DNA of 64,000 nucleotides from an uncultured Acidimicrobiaceae bacterium (GCA_947259365.1 CAMYMC010000019.1:1-64000), one strand, 5' to 3'; positions 46,140 through 54,955 are shown, counted from the stretch's first letter. Translations and numbers: made by a program. Notes: generated from the sequence alone by a model not told the origin.

Positions 46140-47311
46140 CGCACTCGGTCGGGATCGGTGTCATCGGCTTCGGCTGGATGGGCCAAGCTCATTCCCGGTC
46201 GTTTCGGGCCATTCCGACGTACTTTCCCGGGGACGGGATCGTTCCCCGGCTCGTGGCCGTTGCGGACACCGCACCAGATCGGGTCGAGCTCGCCGTGGCG
46301 AACTTCGGTTTCGTCGTGGGCACCCCGGAGTGGAGGGACCTCCTCGAGCGGGACGACATCGATGTCATCGACATCACCGCCCCCAACGCGCTCCACGAGG
46401 AGATCGCCGAGGCTGCCGCAGCCGCCGGCAAGCACATCTTCTGCGAGAAGCCCGTCGGGATCGAGCCTGGTGCGACCGCCGCCATCGAAGCCGCCGGGCG
46501 CAAGGCCGGGGTCATCACCGGCTGCGGCTACAACTACCGGTGGGCGCCGATGGTCCAGCACGCGAAGCGGCTCGTCGACGAGGGCCGGTTCGGCGAGCTC
46601 ACCCACTACCGGGGCCGGTTCTTCTCGATGTACGGGCGGGACCGCCTCGGGGTGCTGAACTGGCGTTTTCTCCAGGATGAGGCGGGCTACGGGGCGCTGT
46701 CGGACATCATGTCGCATGCGATCGACCTCGCCCAGTTCCTCTGCGGCCCGATCCGCCGCCTCGTCTCCGTCAAGGAGATCTTCGTCAAGCAGCGGCCGCT
46801 GCCGTCGCCGCACACCGGGACCCACTACGACCGGGGCAGCCCGGGCGATCCCACCGGTGAGGTGACGAACGAGGACTACGTCGGCGCACTCGTCGAGTTC
46901 GACAACGGCGCCAGGGGGACGCTCGAAGCAGACCGCTCGATCTTCGGGCCGCAGAGCCAGATGGCTTTCGAGCTCAACGGCTCGAAGGGCGCCGCCTCGT
47001 GGGATCACGAGATGCTCAACCGGCTCCGCCTCTATCTCCCGGAGGAGCAGCCCGAGGACGGCTACATCGACGTCCTCGCCGGCGATGCGTTCCCCGACCA
47101 GGGCAACATCGTCCCCGGCGGAGGCAACTCGCTCGGCTACGAAGACATGAAGATCATCGAGGCCCTCGAGTATCTGCGGTCCGTCGTCGCCGGAACGCAG
47201 CACCGACCAGGGTTCGAGGATGCGCTGGCGAACGCCTCCGTCGCCGCTGCGATGATCCGGTCCTGGGAGTCGGGGGGATGGGAGGACGTCGTCAGCCTCC
47301 GGATCGACTGA
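46136..47311 (+). CDS. Second Gfo/Idh/MocA oxidoreductase
   Basis: 391 residues, longer than IolG. The NAD loop IGVIGFGWMGQAHSRSF is near residue 6, the lysine motif FCEKPVGIEP near 102 and the catalytic DIMSHAIDLAQF region near 190. Its length and FVKQRPLPSP insertion suggest a distinct subgroup, perhaps acting on another inositol isomer or an inositol derivative. GTG 46136 overlaps the previous stop. It is 31 nt before the aldolase gene. Confidence 0.83.
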   Translation: MTHSVGIGVIGFGWMGQAHSRSFRAIPTYFPGDGIVPRLVAVADTAPDRVELAVANFGFVVGTPEWRDLLERDDIDVIDITAPNALHEEIAEAAAAAGKHIFCEKPVGIEPGATAAIEAAGRKAGVITGCGYNYRWAPMVQHAKRLVDEGRFGELTHYRGRFFSMYGRDRLGVLNWRFLQDEAGYGALSDIMSHAIDLAQFLCGPIRRLVSVKEIFVKQRPLPSPHTGTHYDRGSPGDPTGEVTNEDYVGALVEFDNGARGTLEADRSIFGPQSQMAFELNGSKGAASWDHEMLNRLRLYLPEEQPEDGYIDVLAGDAFPDQGNIVPGGGNSLGYEDMKIIEALEYLRSVVAGTQHRPGFEDALANASVAAAMIRSWESGGWEDVVSLRID

Positions 47312-47342
47312 GGCGCCCGAATCGACGCAGAGAGGTGCACAG

Positions 47343-48104
47343 ATGCTCCGCAACAACGTGAAGGCGAAGCTCGAGGCGGGTGAGGTCGTCCTCGGCACGT
47401 TCTTCAAGTATCCGGAGCCGACGCTCGCAGAGTACGTCGCCATGCAGGGGTGGGACTTCCTCGTCTTCGACGCCGAGCACGGAGCGCTCGAGCCGAGGGA
47501 CGTCGAAGGCCTGTGCCGGGCGGCCGAGCTGCGCGGCGTCACCCCGATCACGAGGGTCACCACGAACCAGGCCCACGTGATCCTCCGCTTCCTCGACGCC
47601 GGCTCCCACGGGGTGCACGTGCCATGGGTGAACACGCCGGACGGCGTCGAGGAAGCGGTGCAATCCGTCAAGTACTGGCCGCGGGGCCGCCGCGGCCTCG
47701 CCGGGAGTAGGGCGTCCGAGTGGGGGGTCGGCGAAGCGATCGGCGAGTACACCCGGCGTGCCAACCGGGAGACGATGCTCGTCGTCCACATCGAGACGAT
47801 CCAGGCGGTCGATGCGGTCGAGGACTACGTGGCCGTCGACGGGGTCGATGTGCTGTTCATCGGTCCGACCGACCTCTCCCACTCGCTGGGGCATCCCGGT
47901 GAGACGTCGCACCCGGACGTCGCCGCCGCCATGGACCGGGTCGCCGAGGTCGTCGTCCCCTCCGACAAGACGCTCGGCCTGTTCGCCGGCACCGGGGAGA
48001 TCGCCGAGCGCTGGATCGAACGCGGCGCCCGCTACATCGCAACCGGAACCGATGCCTTCCTCGGCCGGGGGATGAAGGCGTACCTGGAAGCACTCCGAGG
48101 CTGA
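47343..48104 (+). CDS. HpcH/HpaI-family aldolase
   Basis: 253 residues. Class II aldolases of this family cleave 2-keto-3-deoxy acids to pyruvate and an aldehyde. Family features are FLVFDAEHGALEPRDVE near residue 37, GVHVPWVNTPDGVEEAV near 94, MLVVHIETIQAV near 143 (metal-binding Glu) and VLFIGPTDLS near 169 (metal-binding Asp). It is not part of the classical myo-inositol route, which uses a phosphorylated intermediate. GAGAGG precedes ATG 47343 and iolD follows by 10 nt. Confidence 0.85.
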   Translation: MLRNNVKAKLEAGEVVLGTFFKYPEPTLAEYVAMQGWDFLVFDAEHGALEPRDVEGLCRAAELRGVTPITRVTTNQAHVILRFLDAGSHGVHVPWVNTPDGVEEAVQSVKYWPRGRRGLAGSRASEWGVGEAIGEYTRRANRETMLVVHIETIQAVDAVEDYVAVDGVDVLFIGPTDLSHSLGHPGETSHPDVAAAMDRVAEVVVPSDKTLGLFAGTGEIAERWIERGARYIATGTDAFLGRGMKAYLEALRG

Positions 48105-48114
48105 GGAGCGAAGC

Positions 48115-49959
48115 ATGCACACCATCCGGCTCACCACGGCTCAGGCCATCGTGAAATGGCTCGTCGCCCAGCACACCGTCGTCGACGGTGAGGAGGTCCC
48201 GCTGTTTGCAGGGGCGTTCGGCATCTTCGGCCACGGCAACGTCACCTCGCTCGCCGAGGCGCTCGAGCCGGTGCGGGACGAGCTGCCGACGTGGCGGGGC
48301 CACAACGAGCAGTCGATGGCGCTCGCCGCCGTCGCCTACACCAAGGCGATGCGGAGGCGGCGGATCATGATCGCGACGTCGTCGATCGGCCCGGGAAGCA
48401 CGAACATGGTGACCGCAGCCGCCGTTGCTCACGCCAACCGGCTCCCGCTGCTCCTCTTCAGCGGCGACTACTTCACCCACCGGATCGTCGATCCCGTGCT
48501 CCAGCAGGTGGAGCACTTCGGAGACCCGACGGTGTCGGTGTGCGACGCGTTCAAACCGGTGACGAGATACTGGGACCGCATCACCACTCCTGAGCAGGTC
48601 GTCCGCTCCCTGCCCCAGGCGCTCGCGGTCATGCTCGACCCCGCCGAGTGCGGACCCGCGTTCTTCGCGCTCCCTCAGGACGTCCAGGCCGAGGCGTACG
48701 ACTACCCGGCGGCGTTCTTCGCGAAGAAGGTCCACTACGTGCGCAGGCCGGGCCCGGATCCCCGCGACGTGGCGACCGCGATCGAGGTGCTCGGTGCAGC
48801 CGAGAAGCCGATGATCATCGCCGGCGGCGGCGTGCACTACTCCGGGGCCGTGTCTGCGCTCACCGCGTTCGCCGGGCGGAGGGGGATCCCCGTCGTCGAG
48901 ACCGTCGCCGGCAAGTCGACCCTCGTCCACGACCACCCGAACTACGCGGGCCCGATCGGGGTGACCGGGTCGGCGGCGGCAAACGCCGTCGCCGAGGACG
49001 CGGACGTCGTCCTCGCCGTGGGTACCCGGCTCCAGGACTTCACCACCGGGTCGTGGTCGGTGTTCAAGAACCCGGACGTGCAGTTCGTGTCCGTGAACAC
49101 CGCCCGGTGGGACGCAGTCAAGCAACGGGCACTCCCGGTGATCGGTGACGCGCTCGTCACCATCGGGCAGATCGACGATGGACTCGGGGACTACCGGGCG
49201 CCGGCGTCGTGGCTCGTGCACGCCGGTGAGCACATCGCGGCGTGGCACGAGTATCTCGACTCGTGGAAGGCGCACCGCGGCGACGGGTCTCCGGCCTACG
49301 CCTCGGTGATCCAGACGATCAACGAGCTCTGCGACGACGACGACTACGTCCTGTCGGCGGCCGGGGGGCTTCCCGGTGAGCTCACGATGGGGTGGAGGTC
49401 GAAGGCCGTCGGCACGTTCGACTCCGAGTACGGCTACTCGACGATGGGGTACGAGATCGCCGGCGCCTGGGGGGCGAAGATGGCCCGCGGCGACGGCGAT
49501 GTCATCGCCTGGGTCGGCGACGGCTCCTACCTGATGATGAACAGCGACATCTACTCGACGGTGTTCACCGGGCACAAGGTGATCCTCATGGTGCTCGACA
49601 ACGGCGGGTTCGCGGTCATCAACCGTCTCCAGGTCAACACCGGCGGCGAGGAGTTCAACAACCTCCTCCGCACCGCACGCCACGAGAGATACTTCCAGGT
49701 CGATTTCGTCAAACACGTCGAGTCGATGGGCGCGATCGCGGAGCGGGTGGAGAGCCTCGATGACCTCCCCGCAGCGTTTGCCAGAGCCAAGGCCGCAGAC
49801 CGGACCTACGCCATCGTGATGGGCATCGACGAGTACGCCTGGACCGAGGGCGGGGCCTGGTGGGAGGTGGGCGTGCCCGAGGTGAGCGACCGGGAGCAGG
49901 TGCGGGTTGCCCGCGCCGAGTGGGAAGCGAACAAGAAGCACCAGCGTGTCGGGGTCTGA
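48115..49959 (+). CDS. iolD: Trihydroxycyclohexane-1,2-dione hydrolase
   Basis: 614 residues, the normal IolD length. This ThDP enzyme opens the cyclohexanedione ring to 5-deoxy-glucuronate. The N-terminal domain has LFAGAFGIFGHGNV near residue 29 and the ThDP Glu in RGHNEQSMALAA near 62. The middle domain has MIIAGGGVHYSGAV near 238. The C-terminal ThDP site is VGDGSYLMMNSDIYS near 465, ending near DNGGFAVINRL, where GDG precedes the metal-binding Asn. GAGGAG lies 6 nt before ATG 48115. The next gene overlaps its end by 14 nt. Confidence 0.92.
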   Translation: MHTIRLTTAQAIVKWLVAQHTVVDGEEVPLFAGAFGIFGHGNVTSLAEALEPVRDELPTWRGHNEQSMALAAVAYTKAMRRRRIMIATSSIGPGSTNMVTAAAVAHANRLPLLLFSGDYFTHRIVDPVLQQVEHFGDPTVSVCDAFKPVTRYWDRITTPEQVVRSLPQALAVMLDPAECGPAFFALPQDVQAEAYDYPAAFFAKKVHYVRRPGPDPRDVATAIEVLGAAEKPMIIAGGGVHYSGAVSALTAFAGRRGIPVVETVAGKSTLVHDHPNYAGPIGVTGSAAANAVAEDADVVLAVGTRLQDFTTGSWSVFKNPDVQFVSVNTARWDAVKQRALPVIGDALVTIGQIDDGLGDYRAPASWLVHAGEHIAAWHEYLDSWKAHRGDGSPAYASVIQTINELCDDDDYVLSAAGGLPGELTMGWRSKAVGTFDSEYGYSTMGYEIAGAWGAKMARGDGDVIAWVGDGSYLMMNSDIYSTVFTGHKVILMVLDNGGFAVINRLQVNTGGEEFNNLLRTARHERYFQVDFVKHVESMGAIAERVESLDDLPAAFARAKAADRTYAIVMGIDEYAWTEGGAWWEVGVPEVSDREQVRVARAEWEANKKHQRVGV

Positions 49960-50809
49960 GCAAGCTCAATCGGCGACACCAGCCGCAGGGGACACGGCGA
50001 CGAGGGTCGCCATCGTGACCGGTGGTGCATCCCTCATCGGCATCGCCATCGGCCGCGCCTTCATCGCGGCGGGGTGGCGAGCGATCCTCGCCGACCGCAA
50101 CGTCGAACTCGGCGCCGAAGTCCGGGATGCCGTGGGTGCCGGCGGCATGTTCGTCGCCGTGGACATCACGGACGACGACGGTCTCGACCACATCGTGGAG
50201 ACGGCCGCGAGCGAGTACGGGGGCATCGACGCCCTCGTCAACGCTGCCGCGGTCTTCGACGACGCCGGGCTCGAGACGACGCGCTCAGGGTGGCACGACG
50301 CGCTCGGTGTCAACGTCGTCTCGGCTGCCCGGCTCATCGCCAAGACGGCTCCGCTGATGATCGACCGGGGCGGAGGCGCCGTCGTCAACGTCGCATCTGT
50401 CAGCGCCACCAGGTCTCAGCCAGACCGGATGGTCTACAACGTGACGAAGGCGGCGCTCCTCGGGCTGACGCGCAGCGCCTCCCAGGCGCTCGCCGGCAGC
50501 GGGATCAGGGTGAACGCCGTGTCCCCGGGGTGGACCTGGAGCCGCAACATCGACGCTCGCTACGGATCCCGCGAGCGCGCCGACGCACTCGGTGCCGAGT
50601 TCCAGCCGCTGGGTCGAATGGCGGACCCGACCGAGGTGGCGGCGGCCGTGGTGTTCCTCGCATCTGATGAGGCGAGCTTCATCACGGGTGTCGACCTGCC
50701 CGTCGACGGCGGCTACTCGGCGATCGGGCCCGAGGCGCTGGGCCAGCCCTTCGAGAAGGTCCCTCCCCTGCTGGCGCCTTCGGGGCGGGAGGGGGAGACG
50801 CCGCGATGA
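49946..50809 (+). CDS. Short-chain dehydrogenase/reductase
   Basis: 287 residues of the classical SDR family. The cofactor loop VTGGASLIGIAIG is near residue 26, the catalytic Ser in VNVASVSATRS near 149 and YNVTK near 165. VNAVSPGWTWSRNIDARYG follows near 190. It probably oxidises or reduces a polyol or keto intermediate of the cyclitol pathway; some inositol operons use an SDR for alternative isomers. GTG 49946 is inside the end of iolD. The stop overlaps iolC as ATGA. Confidence 0.8.
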   Translation: MSGSEQAQSATPAAGDTATRVAIVTGGASLIGIAIGRAFIAAGWRAILADRNVELGAEVRDAVGAGGMFVAVDITDDDGLDHIVETAASEYGGIDALVNAAAVFDDAGLETTRSGWHDALGVNVVSAARLIAKTAPLMIDRGGGAVVNVASVSATRSQPDRMVYNVTKAALLGLTRSASQALAGSGIRVNAVSPGWTWSRNIDARYGSRERADALGAEFQPLGRMADPTEVAAAVVFLASDEASFITGVDLPVDGGYSAIGPEALGQPFEKVPPLLAPSGREGETPR

Positions 50810-51813
50810 GCTACGACCTCATCACGGTGGGGCGGGCGAACATGGACCTCTATTCGCTCGATGTCGGAGCGCCGTTCGCGAAGGTGCGCCGTTTCGAGGC
50901 GATGGTGGGGGGCAGCCCGACCAACATCGCCATCGCCACGTCGCGGCTCGGGCTGCGGTCGGTGGCGTTCACCGGCATCGGGGACGACCGCGTCGGCGAC
51001 TTCGTGCTCGATTACCTCGCCGCCGAGGGCGTGGTCACCGACTGGGTGCAGCGGATCCCCGGCACGCTCACGTCGCTCGCCCTGCTCGGCGTCGAGCCGC
51101 CCGACCACTTTCCCCTCTCGTTCTACCGGGACGACCCGGCGGACATCCACCTGACGATCGATCACGCCCGGGCGCTGCCGTTCGAGGAGACGGCGGCAGT
51201 ACTCATCTCCGGGAACGCCCTCAGCCGGGGGACCTGCGCCGCGGCGGCACGGTACTGCGCCGAGCGAGCCGCCGAGACGGGGCTCACGGTGTACGTCGAC
51301 CTCGATCTCCGTCCGACGGAATGGGCGCGGCCCGCCGACTACGGCGCGGCGTTTCGAGACGTGATGCCGTTCGTCGACGTCGTCATCGGCACCGAGGAGG
51401 AGCTGTGGGCGGCGCTGTCGGATGCGCCGGACGGCGTCATGGCCGGCGAGGCCCTGTCGACAGGCGAGCATGAAGCTCTCGACGGGCTCCTCGGCCATGC
51501 CACCGGGGGCACCGATCGGCCCCGGGTCGTCGTCCTCAAGCGGGGGCCGCGGGGGGTCACCCTCGTCGGCGCCGAGACAGACCCGCTCGACGTCGCGGGT
51601 TTCCCCGTCGAGGTCGTGAACACCGTGGGCGCCGGGGATGCGTTCGCCGGGGGCCTCATCGCAAGGAGGTCGCGCGGCGACGGCTGGCGGGAGGCAGCCT
51701 CCTTCGCCAACGCTTGCGGCGCGATCGAGGTGACGAGACACGGCTGCGCCGCGGCATTCCCCCGCTACGACGAGGTTGCCGCGTTCATGGGTAGGGAGCG
51801 CGACGGTGGGTGA
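50806..51813 (+). CDS. iolC: 5-dehydro-2-deoxygluconokinase, PfkB family
   Basis: 335 residues. It phosphorylates 5-dehydro-2-deoxygluconate at C6. PfkB signatures are GGSPTNIAIATSRLG near residue 38 and the anion-hole NTVGAGDAFAGGLI near 271, with the catalytic Asp in GAGDAF. The segment SLALLGVEPPDHFPLSFYR near 87-105 is IolC-like. ATG 50806 overlaps the SDR stop, and GTG of the following aldolase overlaps its end by 8 nt. Confidence 0.87.
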   Translation: MSYDLITVGRANMDLYSLDVGAPFAKVRRFEAMVGGSPTNIAIATSRLGLRSVAFTGIGDDRVGDFVLDYLAAEGVVTDWVQRIPGTLTSLALLGVEPPDHFPLSFYRDDPADIHLTIDHARALPFEETAAVLISGNALSRGTCAAAARYCAERAAETGLTVYVDLDLRPTEWARPADYGAAFRDVMPFVDVVIGTEEELWAALSDAPDGVMAGEALSTGEHEALDGLLGHATGGTDRPRVVVLKRGPRGVTLVGAETDPLDVAGFPVEVVNTVGAGDAFAGGLIARRSRGDGWREAASFANACGAIEVTRHGCAAAFPRYDEVAAFMGRERDGG

Positions 51814-52783
51814 ACTCAGTGCCGGCAAAGCGCGGGGACTCACCGCGCTGGCAAATGACGCCGGCGTCTTCACGATCCTCGCCGTGGACCATCGCGATTC
51901 GATGCGGGTCGTCCTCGACGCGGCAGCGCCGGCACGCGTGCCGGCGGATCGCCTCACCGAGGTCAAGCTGCTCCTGCTGCGACACCTCGCCGACCTCGCA
52001 TCCGGTGTGCTCCTCGACCCGGAGTACTCGGCACTCCAGGCCGTCGGGACACGGGCCTTGCCGTCGGGCACCGGCTTCATCTGTGCGCTGGAGGCCCAGG
52101 GATACCTCGGAGGGCCGGAAGCGAGGATCACGACGCTGCTCGAGGGTTGGGGCGTCGCCAAGGCGAAGCGGATGGGTGCCTCTGGGGTCAAGCTGCTGCT
52201 CCCCTACCGGCCCGACACCCCCGCCGCCGAGGTCCAGGACGGCCTCGTCGCCGCCGTCGTCGCCGACTGCGAGGAGGCGGAGGTCCCGCTCTTCCTCGAG
52301 CCCATCGCCTACGCCTCCGAGGGAACGGCCCCTCCGGGCACGGCAGAGTTCGCCGGTGAGCGACGCCGCATCGTCTGCGACTCGGCGCGCCGTCTCGGCG
52401 CCCTCGGCCCGGATGTCCTCAAGCTCCAGTTCCCGCTCGACACCGCCCACGACACCGACCCGGCGGCCTGGCGCGACGCCTGCCTCGAGCTCACGGAGGC
52501 GGCGGTCGTGCCCTGGGCGCTGCTCTCCGGGGGAGACCCCTACGAGGCGTTCCGCGAGCAGGTGCGGGCGGCCTGCGCCGCCGGGGCGTCCGGCTTCCTC
52601 GTCGGTCGGGCCTTGTGGAACGACGCCGTTGCCGCCGACGACGACCGGCGCGCCGTCATCCTCGACACCGAGGTGCGCCCCCGGCTCGCCGAGCTCGGGA
52701 CCATCGCGACCGAGCTCGGGACGGACTGGGCGGCCCGACACTCGCTTCCGAACTTCGGCGAGGGCGACTACCGGACGTACTGA
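51806..52783 (+). CDS. LacD-like class I aldolase (tagatose-1,6-bisphosphate or related)
   Basis: 325 residues. It resembles LacD/SqiA-type aldolases that use a Schiff-base lysine: FTILAVDHRDSMRVVL near residue 21, LLDPEYSALQAV near 71, GVKLLLPYRPD near 128, where the lysine is the likely Schiff base, and PWALLSGGDPYEAF near 234. It stands where IolJ would be needed to split the phosphorylated deoxyketogluconate into DHAP and malonate semialdehyde. That role is inferred from position. GTG 51806 has GGGAG upstream. Confidence 0.78.
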   Translation: MGELSAGKARGLTALANDAGVFTILAVDHRDSMRVVLDAAAPARVPADRLTEVKLLLLRHLADLASGVLLDPEYSALQAVGTRALPSGTGFICALEAQGYLGGPEARITTLLEGWGVAKAKRMGASGVKLLLPYRPDTPAAEVQDGLVAAVVADCEEAEVPLFLEPIAYASEGTAPPGTAEFAGERRRIVCDSARRLGALGPDVLKLQFPLDTAHDTDPAAWRDACLELTEAAVVPWALLSGGDPYEAFREQVRAACAAGASGFLVGRALWNDAVAADDDRRAVILDTEVRPRLAELGTIATELGTDWAARHSLPNFGEGDYRTY

Positions 52784-52820
52784 GCCCGCGGGGAGACCAG
52801 GCCCGCCGGAGCTCGTGGCG

Positions 52821-52826
52821 TAGGGT
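52821..52826 (+). promoter_or_regulatory. TAGGGT -10 box before a five-codon frame
   Basis: TAGGGT is 8 nt before ATG 52835, the same spacing as other leaderless genes here. That ATG opens a five-codon frame rather than the gene itself. Confidence 0.4.
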
Positions 52827-52834
52827 GAGCGCTC

Positions 52835-52852
52835 ATGGAGCCGGGGCGTTGA
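52835..52852 (+). CDS. Possible leader mini-frame MEPGR overlapping the next start
   Basis: ATG GAG CCG GGG CGT TGA is a leaderless five-codon frame whose stop overlaps TTG 52849 as TTGA. It could deliver ribosomes to the dehydrogenase start by termination-reinitiation. Too short for codon evidence. Confidence 0.3.
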   Translation: MEPGR

Positions 52853-53826
52853 GCGAAGACCTGGTCGTCGTCACTCGGAGGCCACCCGGCCGGGCGCTGG
52901 ACATCATGGCGGCGGCCGGCCGTCTCGATCTGTGGGCGGAGGACCGCGAGATCCCCCGCCACGTGCTCCTCTCCCGGGTGTCACGCGCCACCGGCCTCTA
53001 CTGCATGCTCACGGACCGGATCGACGAGGCCGTCCTCGACGCCGGCCCCGGCCTCAGGGTCGTCAGCCAGATGGCGGTCGGCGTCGACAACATCGACCTC
53101 GCCGCTTGCACCGAGCGTGGTATCCCGGTCGGCAACACGCCCGACGTGCTCACCGAGACGACCGCCGACACCGCGTTCGGGCTGCTCATCGCCGCGGCTC
53201 GACGCTTCGGGGAAGGCATCGATTACGTCCGCGCCGGGCAGTGGCGCCGTTGGGAACCCGACCTGCTGCTCGGACGCGACCTCCACGGGTCGGTGCTCGG
53301 CATCGTCGGGCTCGGACGGATCGGTGGAGCGATCGCCGGACGGGCCTCCGGGTTCGGGATGCGCATCATCTACACGGGGCGGAACGACAGGCCGGAGGCG
53401 GAGGACGTCGCCGCCGAGTTCGTCTCCTTCGACGAGCTCCTCCGGCAATCCGACCACGTCGTCGTGTCCGTGGCGCTCACCGAGGACACCTTCCGGCTCT
53501 TCGACGCCGAGGCGTTCGCCCGGATGAAGCCCACCGCGACCTTCGTCAACGTGTCCCGGGGCCCGACGGTGGACACCCCGGCGCTCATCGATGCGCTGCG
53601 AGAGGGGACGATCGCCGCCGCAGCCCTCGACGTCACGGATCCCGAGCCGCTTCCCGGCGATCACGTGCTGCTCACCCTGCCCAACTGCATCGTGCTGCCC
53701 CATCTCGGCTCTTCGAGCGAGCAGACGCGGGAGGCGATGGCCGAGCTCGCAGCCGACAACCTCGTCGCCGGTGTCGACGGCATCCGGCTCCCGGCGTGCG
53801 CGAACCCCGAGGTCTACGACGGCTGA
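52849..53826 (+). CDS. Second D-2-hydroxyacid dehydrogenase (glyoxylate/hydroxypyruvate reductase-like)
   Basis: 325 residues. The nucleotide loop LGIVGLGRIGGAIAGR is near residue 147, the catalytic Arg in NVSRGPTVDTPAL near 233, the Glu in TDPEPLPGDH near 264 and the His in VLPHLGSSSE near 283. LYCMLTDRIDE near 52 is like glyoxylate reductases (GhrB type). TTG 52849 is chosen because GGAG lies 8 nt upstream and the likely promoter excludes GTG 52825 from the mRNA. Last gene of the plus-strand cluster before the LacI gene. Confidence 0.8.
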   Translation: MSEDLVVVTRRPPGRALDIMAAAGRLDLWAEDREIPRHVLLSRVSRATGLYCMLTDRIDEAVLDAGPGLRVVSQMAVGVDNIDLAACTERGIPVGNTPDVLTETTADTAFGLLIAAARRFGEGIDYVRAGQWRRWEPDLLLGRDLHGSVLGIVGLGRIGGAIAGRASGFGMRIIYTGRNDRPEAEDVAAEFVSFDELLRQSDHVVVSVALTEDTFRLFDAEAFARMKPTATFVNVSRGPTVDTPALIDALREGTIAAAALDVTDPEPLPGDHVLLTLPNCIVLPHLGSSSEQTREAMAELAADNLVAGVDGIRLPACANPEVYDG

Positions 53827-53846
53827 GGGTGTCGGAGCCGGCCCTG

Positions 53847-53858
53847 TGGAACGTTCCA
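53847..53858 (+). promoter_or_regulatory. LacI-family operator in front of the regulator gene
   Basis: A perfect TGGAACGTTCCA copy overlaps the -35 region of the lacI-type promoter, whose -10 candidate is TACACT at 53868-53873, so the regulator probably represses itself. Confidence 0.75.
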
Positions 53859-53867
53859 GGCTGTCGC

Positions 53868-53873
53868 TACACT
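53868..53873 (+). promoter_or_regulatory. TACACT -10 candidate for the LacI-type regulator
   Basis: TACACT lies 26 nt before GTG 53900 and just downstream of the operator; the leader between holds a G-rich stretch that may serve as ribosome binding site. Confidence 0.4.
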
Positions 53874-53899
53874 GCTCGTCGTCCGCGGCGGGGGGTGAC

Positions 53900-54907
53900 G
53901 TGAAGCATCCGACGATCCACGATGTGGCGGCGCGCGCCGGCGTCTCCAAGTCGCTCGTGTCCCTCGTCATGCGCGAGGCGGGCAACGTCAGCGAATCGAG
54001 TCGGCGCGCCGTCCTCGACGCCGCTCGGGCGCTCGGCTATCGACCCAACCGGGCGGCGCAGGCGCTCGTACGGCGGCGGTCCCAGATCCTCGGCGTGCTC
54101 GTTTCGGACCTCCACAACCCCTTCTTCCACGACGCCGTCGACGGGATCGACGCCGCCGCCGTGGAGCACGGCTACCGGGCTCTCCTCAGCACCGGCCACC
54201 TCGTGACCAAGCAAGAGGCGCAGGCGATCGACACGCTCCTCGAGCTGCGCGTCGACGGCCTCGTGCTGGCCTCCCCGAGGGTGACCTCCGCCACCGTTGC
54301 CGAAGCGGCCCAGAGCGTTCCCACCGTGGTCCTCGGCCGGTCGGTGAGGGTCGATGGCGTCGACAGCGTTCACAACGACGACAGGCTGGGCGGCGGCCTC
54401 GTCGTCGACCACCTCGTCGAGCGCGGCCACGAGCGGATCGCCCACATCCACGGAGGAAAAGGGGCCGGGGCGCGCCCGCGGCGGTCCGGATACGAGGCGG
54501 CGATGAACCGCCACGGCCTCGGCGAGCACATCCTCGCCGTCCCCGGCGCGTTCACCGAACAGGGCGGGGTCGACGGGATGCGGCGTCTCCTGACGACGAA
54601 ACCACTTCCGACCGCCGTCTTCGTCGCCAACGATCTCTCGGCGATGGGTGCGCTCGGGGTGCTCGATGACGCCGGGATCACGGTGCCGGACGACATTTCG
54701 GTTGTTGGTTACGACAACCTGAGGGCCGTCGAGTACTCGCGCATCTCGTTGACGACGGTCGACCAGCCGAGGTACGACATGGGCTCGATCGCCGTGGCGC
54801 TCGTGCTCGAGCGGCTGGAGGAGGGGAGGCGCACCGACAGGGACGTCGTCCTCCCCCCGACGCTCGTCGTGCGGGACACGACGGCGCCGCCTCGGCGGCG
54901 CCGCTAG
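53900..54907 (+). CDS. LacI-family repressor of the cyclitol island
   Basis: 335 residues, the usual size. The N-terminal DNA-binding domain reads TIHDVAARAGVSKSLVSLVM (residues 4-23), followed by the hinge helix region near PNRAAQALVRRR. The sensor domain begins ILGVLVSDLHNPFFHDAVDG near 65 and ends with the typical DDISVVGYDNL near 262 and TTVDQPRYDMG near 283. It should bind the TGGAACGYTCCA sites and release them with an inositol-pathway intermediate. It lies at the downstream end of its own regulon. GTG 53900 starts it. Confidence 0.9.
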   Translation: MKHPTIHDVAARAGVSKSLVSLVMREAGNVSESSRRAVLDAARALGYRPNRAAQALVRRRSQILGVLVSDLHNPFFHDAVDGIDAAAVEHGYRALLSTGHLVTKQEAQAIDTLLELRVDGLVLASPRVTSATVAEAAQSVPTVVLGRSVRVDGVDSVHNDDRLGGGLVVDHLVERGHERIAHIHGGKGAGARPRRSGYEAAMNRHGLGEHILAVPGAFTEQGGVDGMRRLLTTKPLPTAVFVANDLSAMGALGVLDDAGITVPDDISVVGYDNLRAVEYSRISLTTVDQPRYDMGSIAVALVLERLEEGRRTDRDVVLPPTLVVRDTTAPPRRRR

Positions 54908-54942
54908 ACCGAGCTCGGCTGTACGGCGGAGGCTTCAGCCGA

Positions 54943-54948
54943 TACCAT
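54943..54948 (+). promoter_or_regulatory. TACCAT -10 box before a leaderless short frame
   Basis: TACCAT fits TANNNT and is 7 nt before GTG 54956, which opens a 16-codon frame upstream of the sulfate activation gene. Confidence 0.4.
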
Positions 54949-54955
54949 GACCGCT

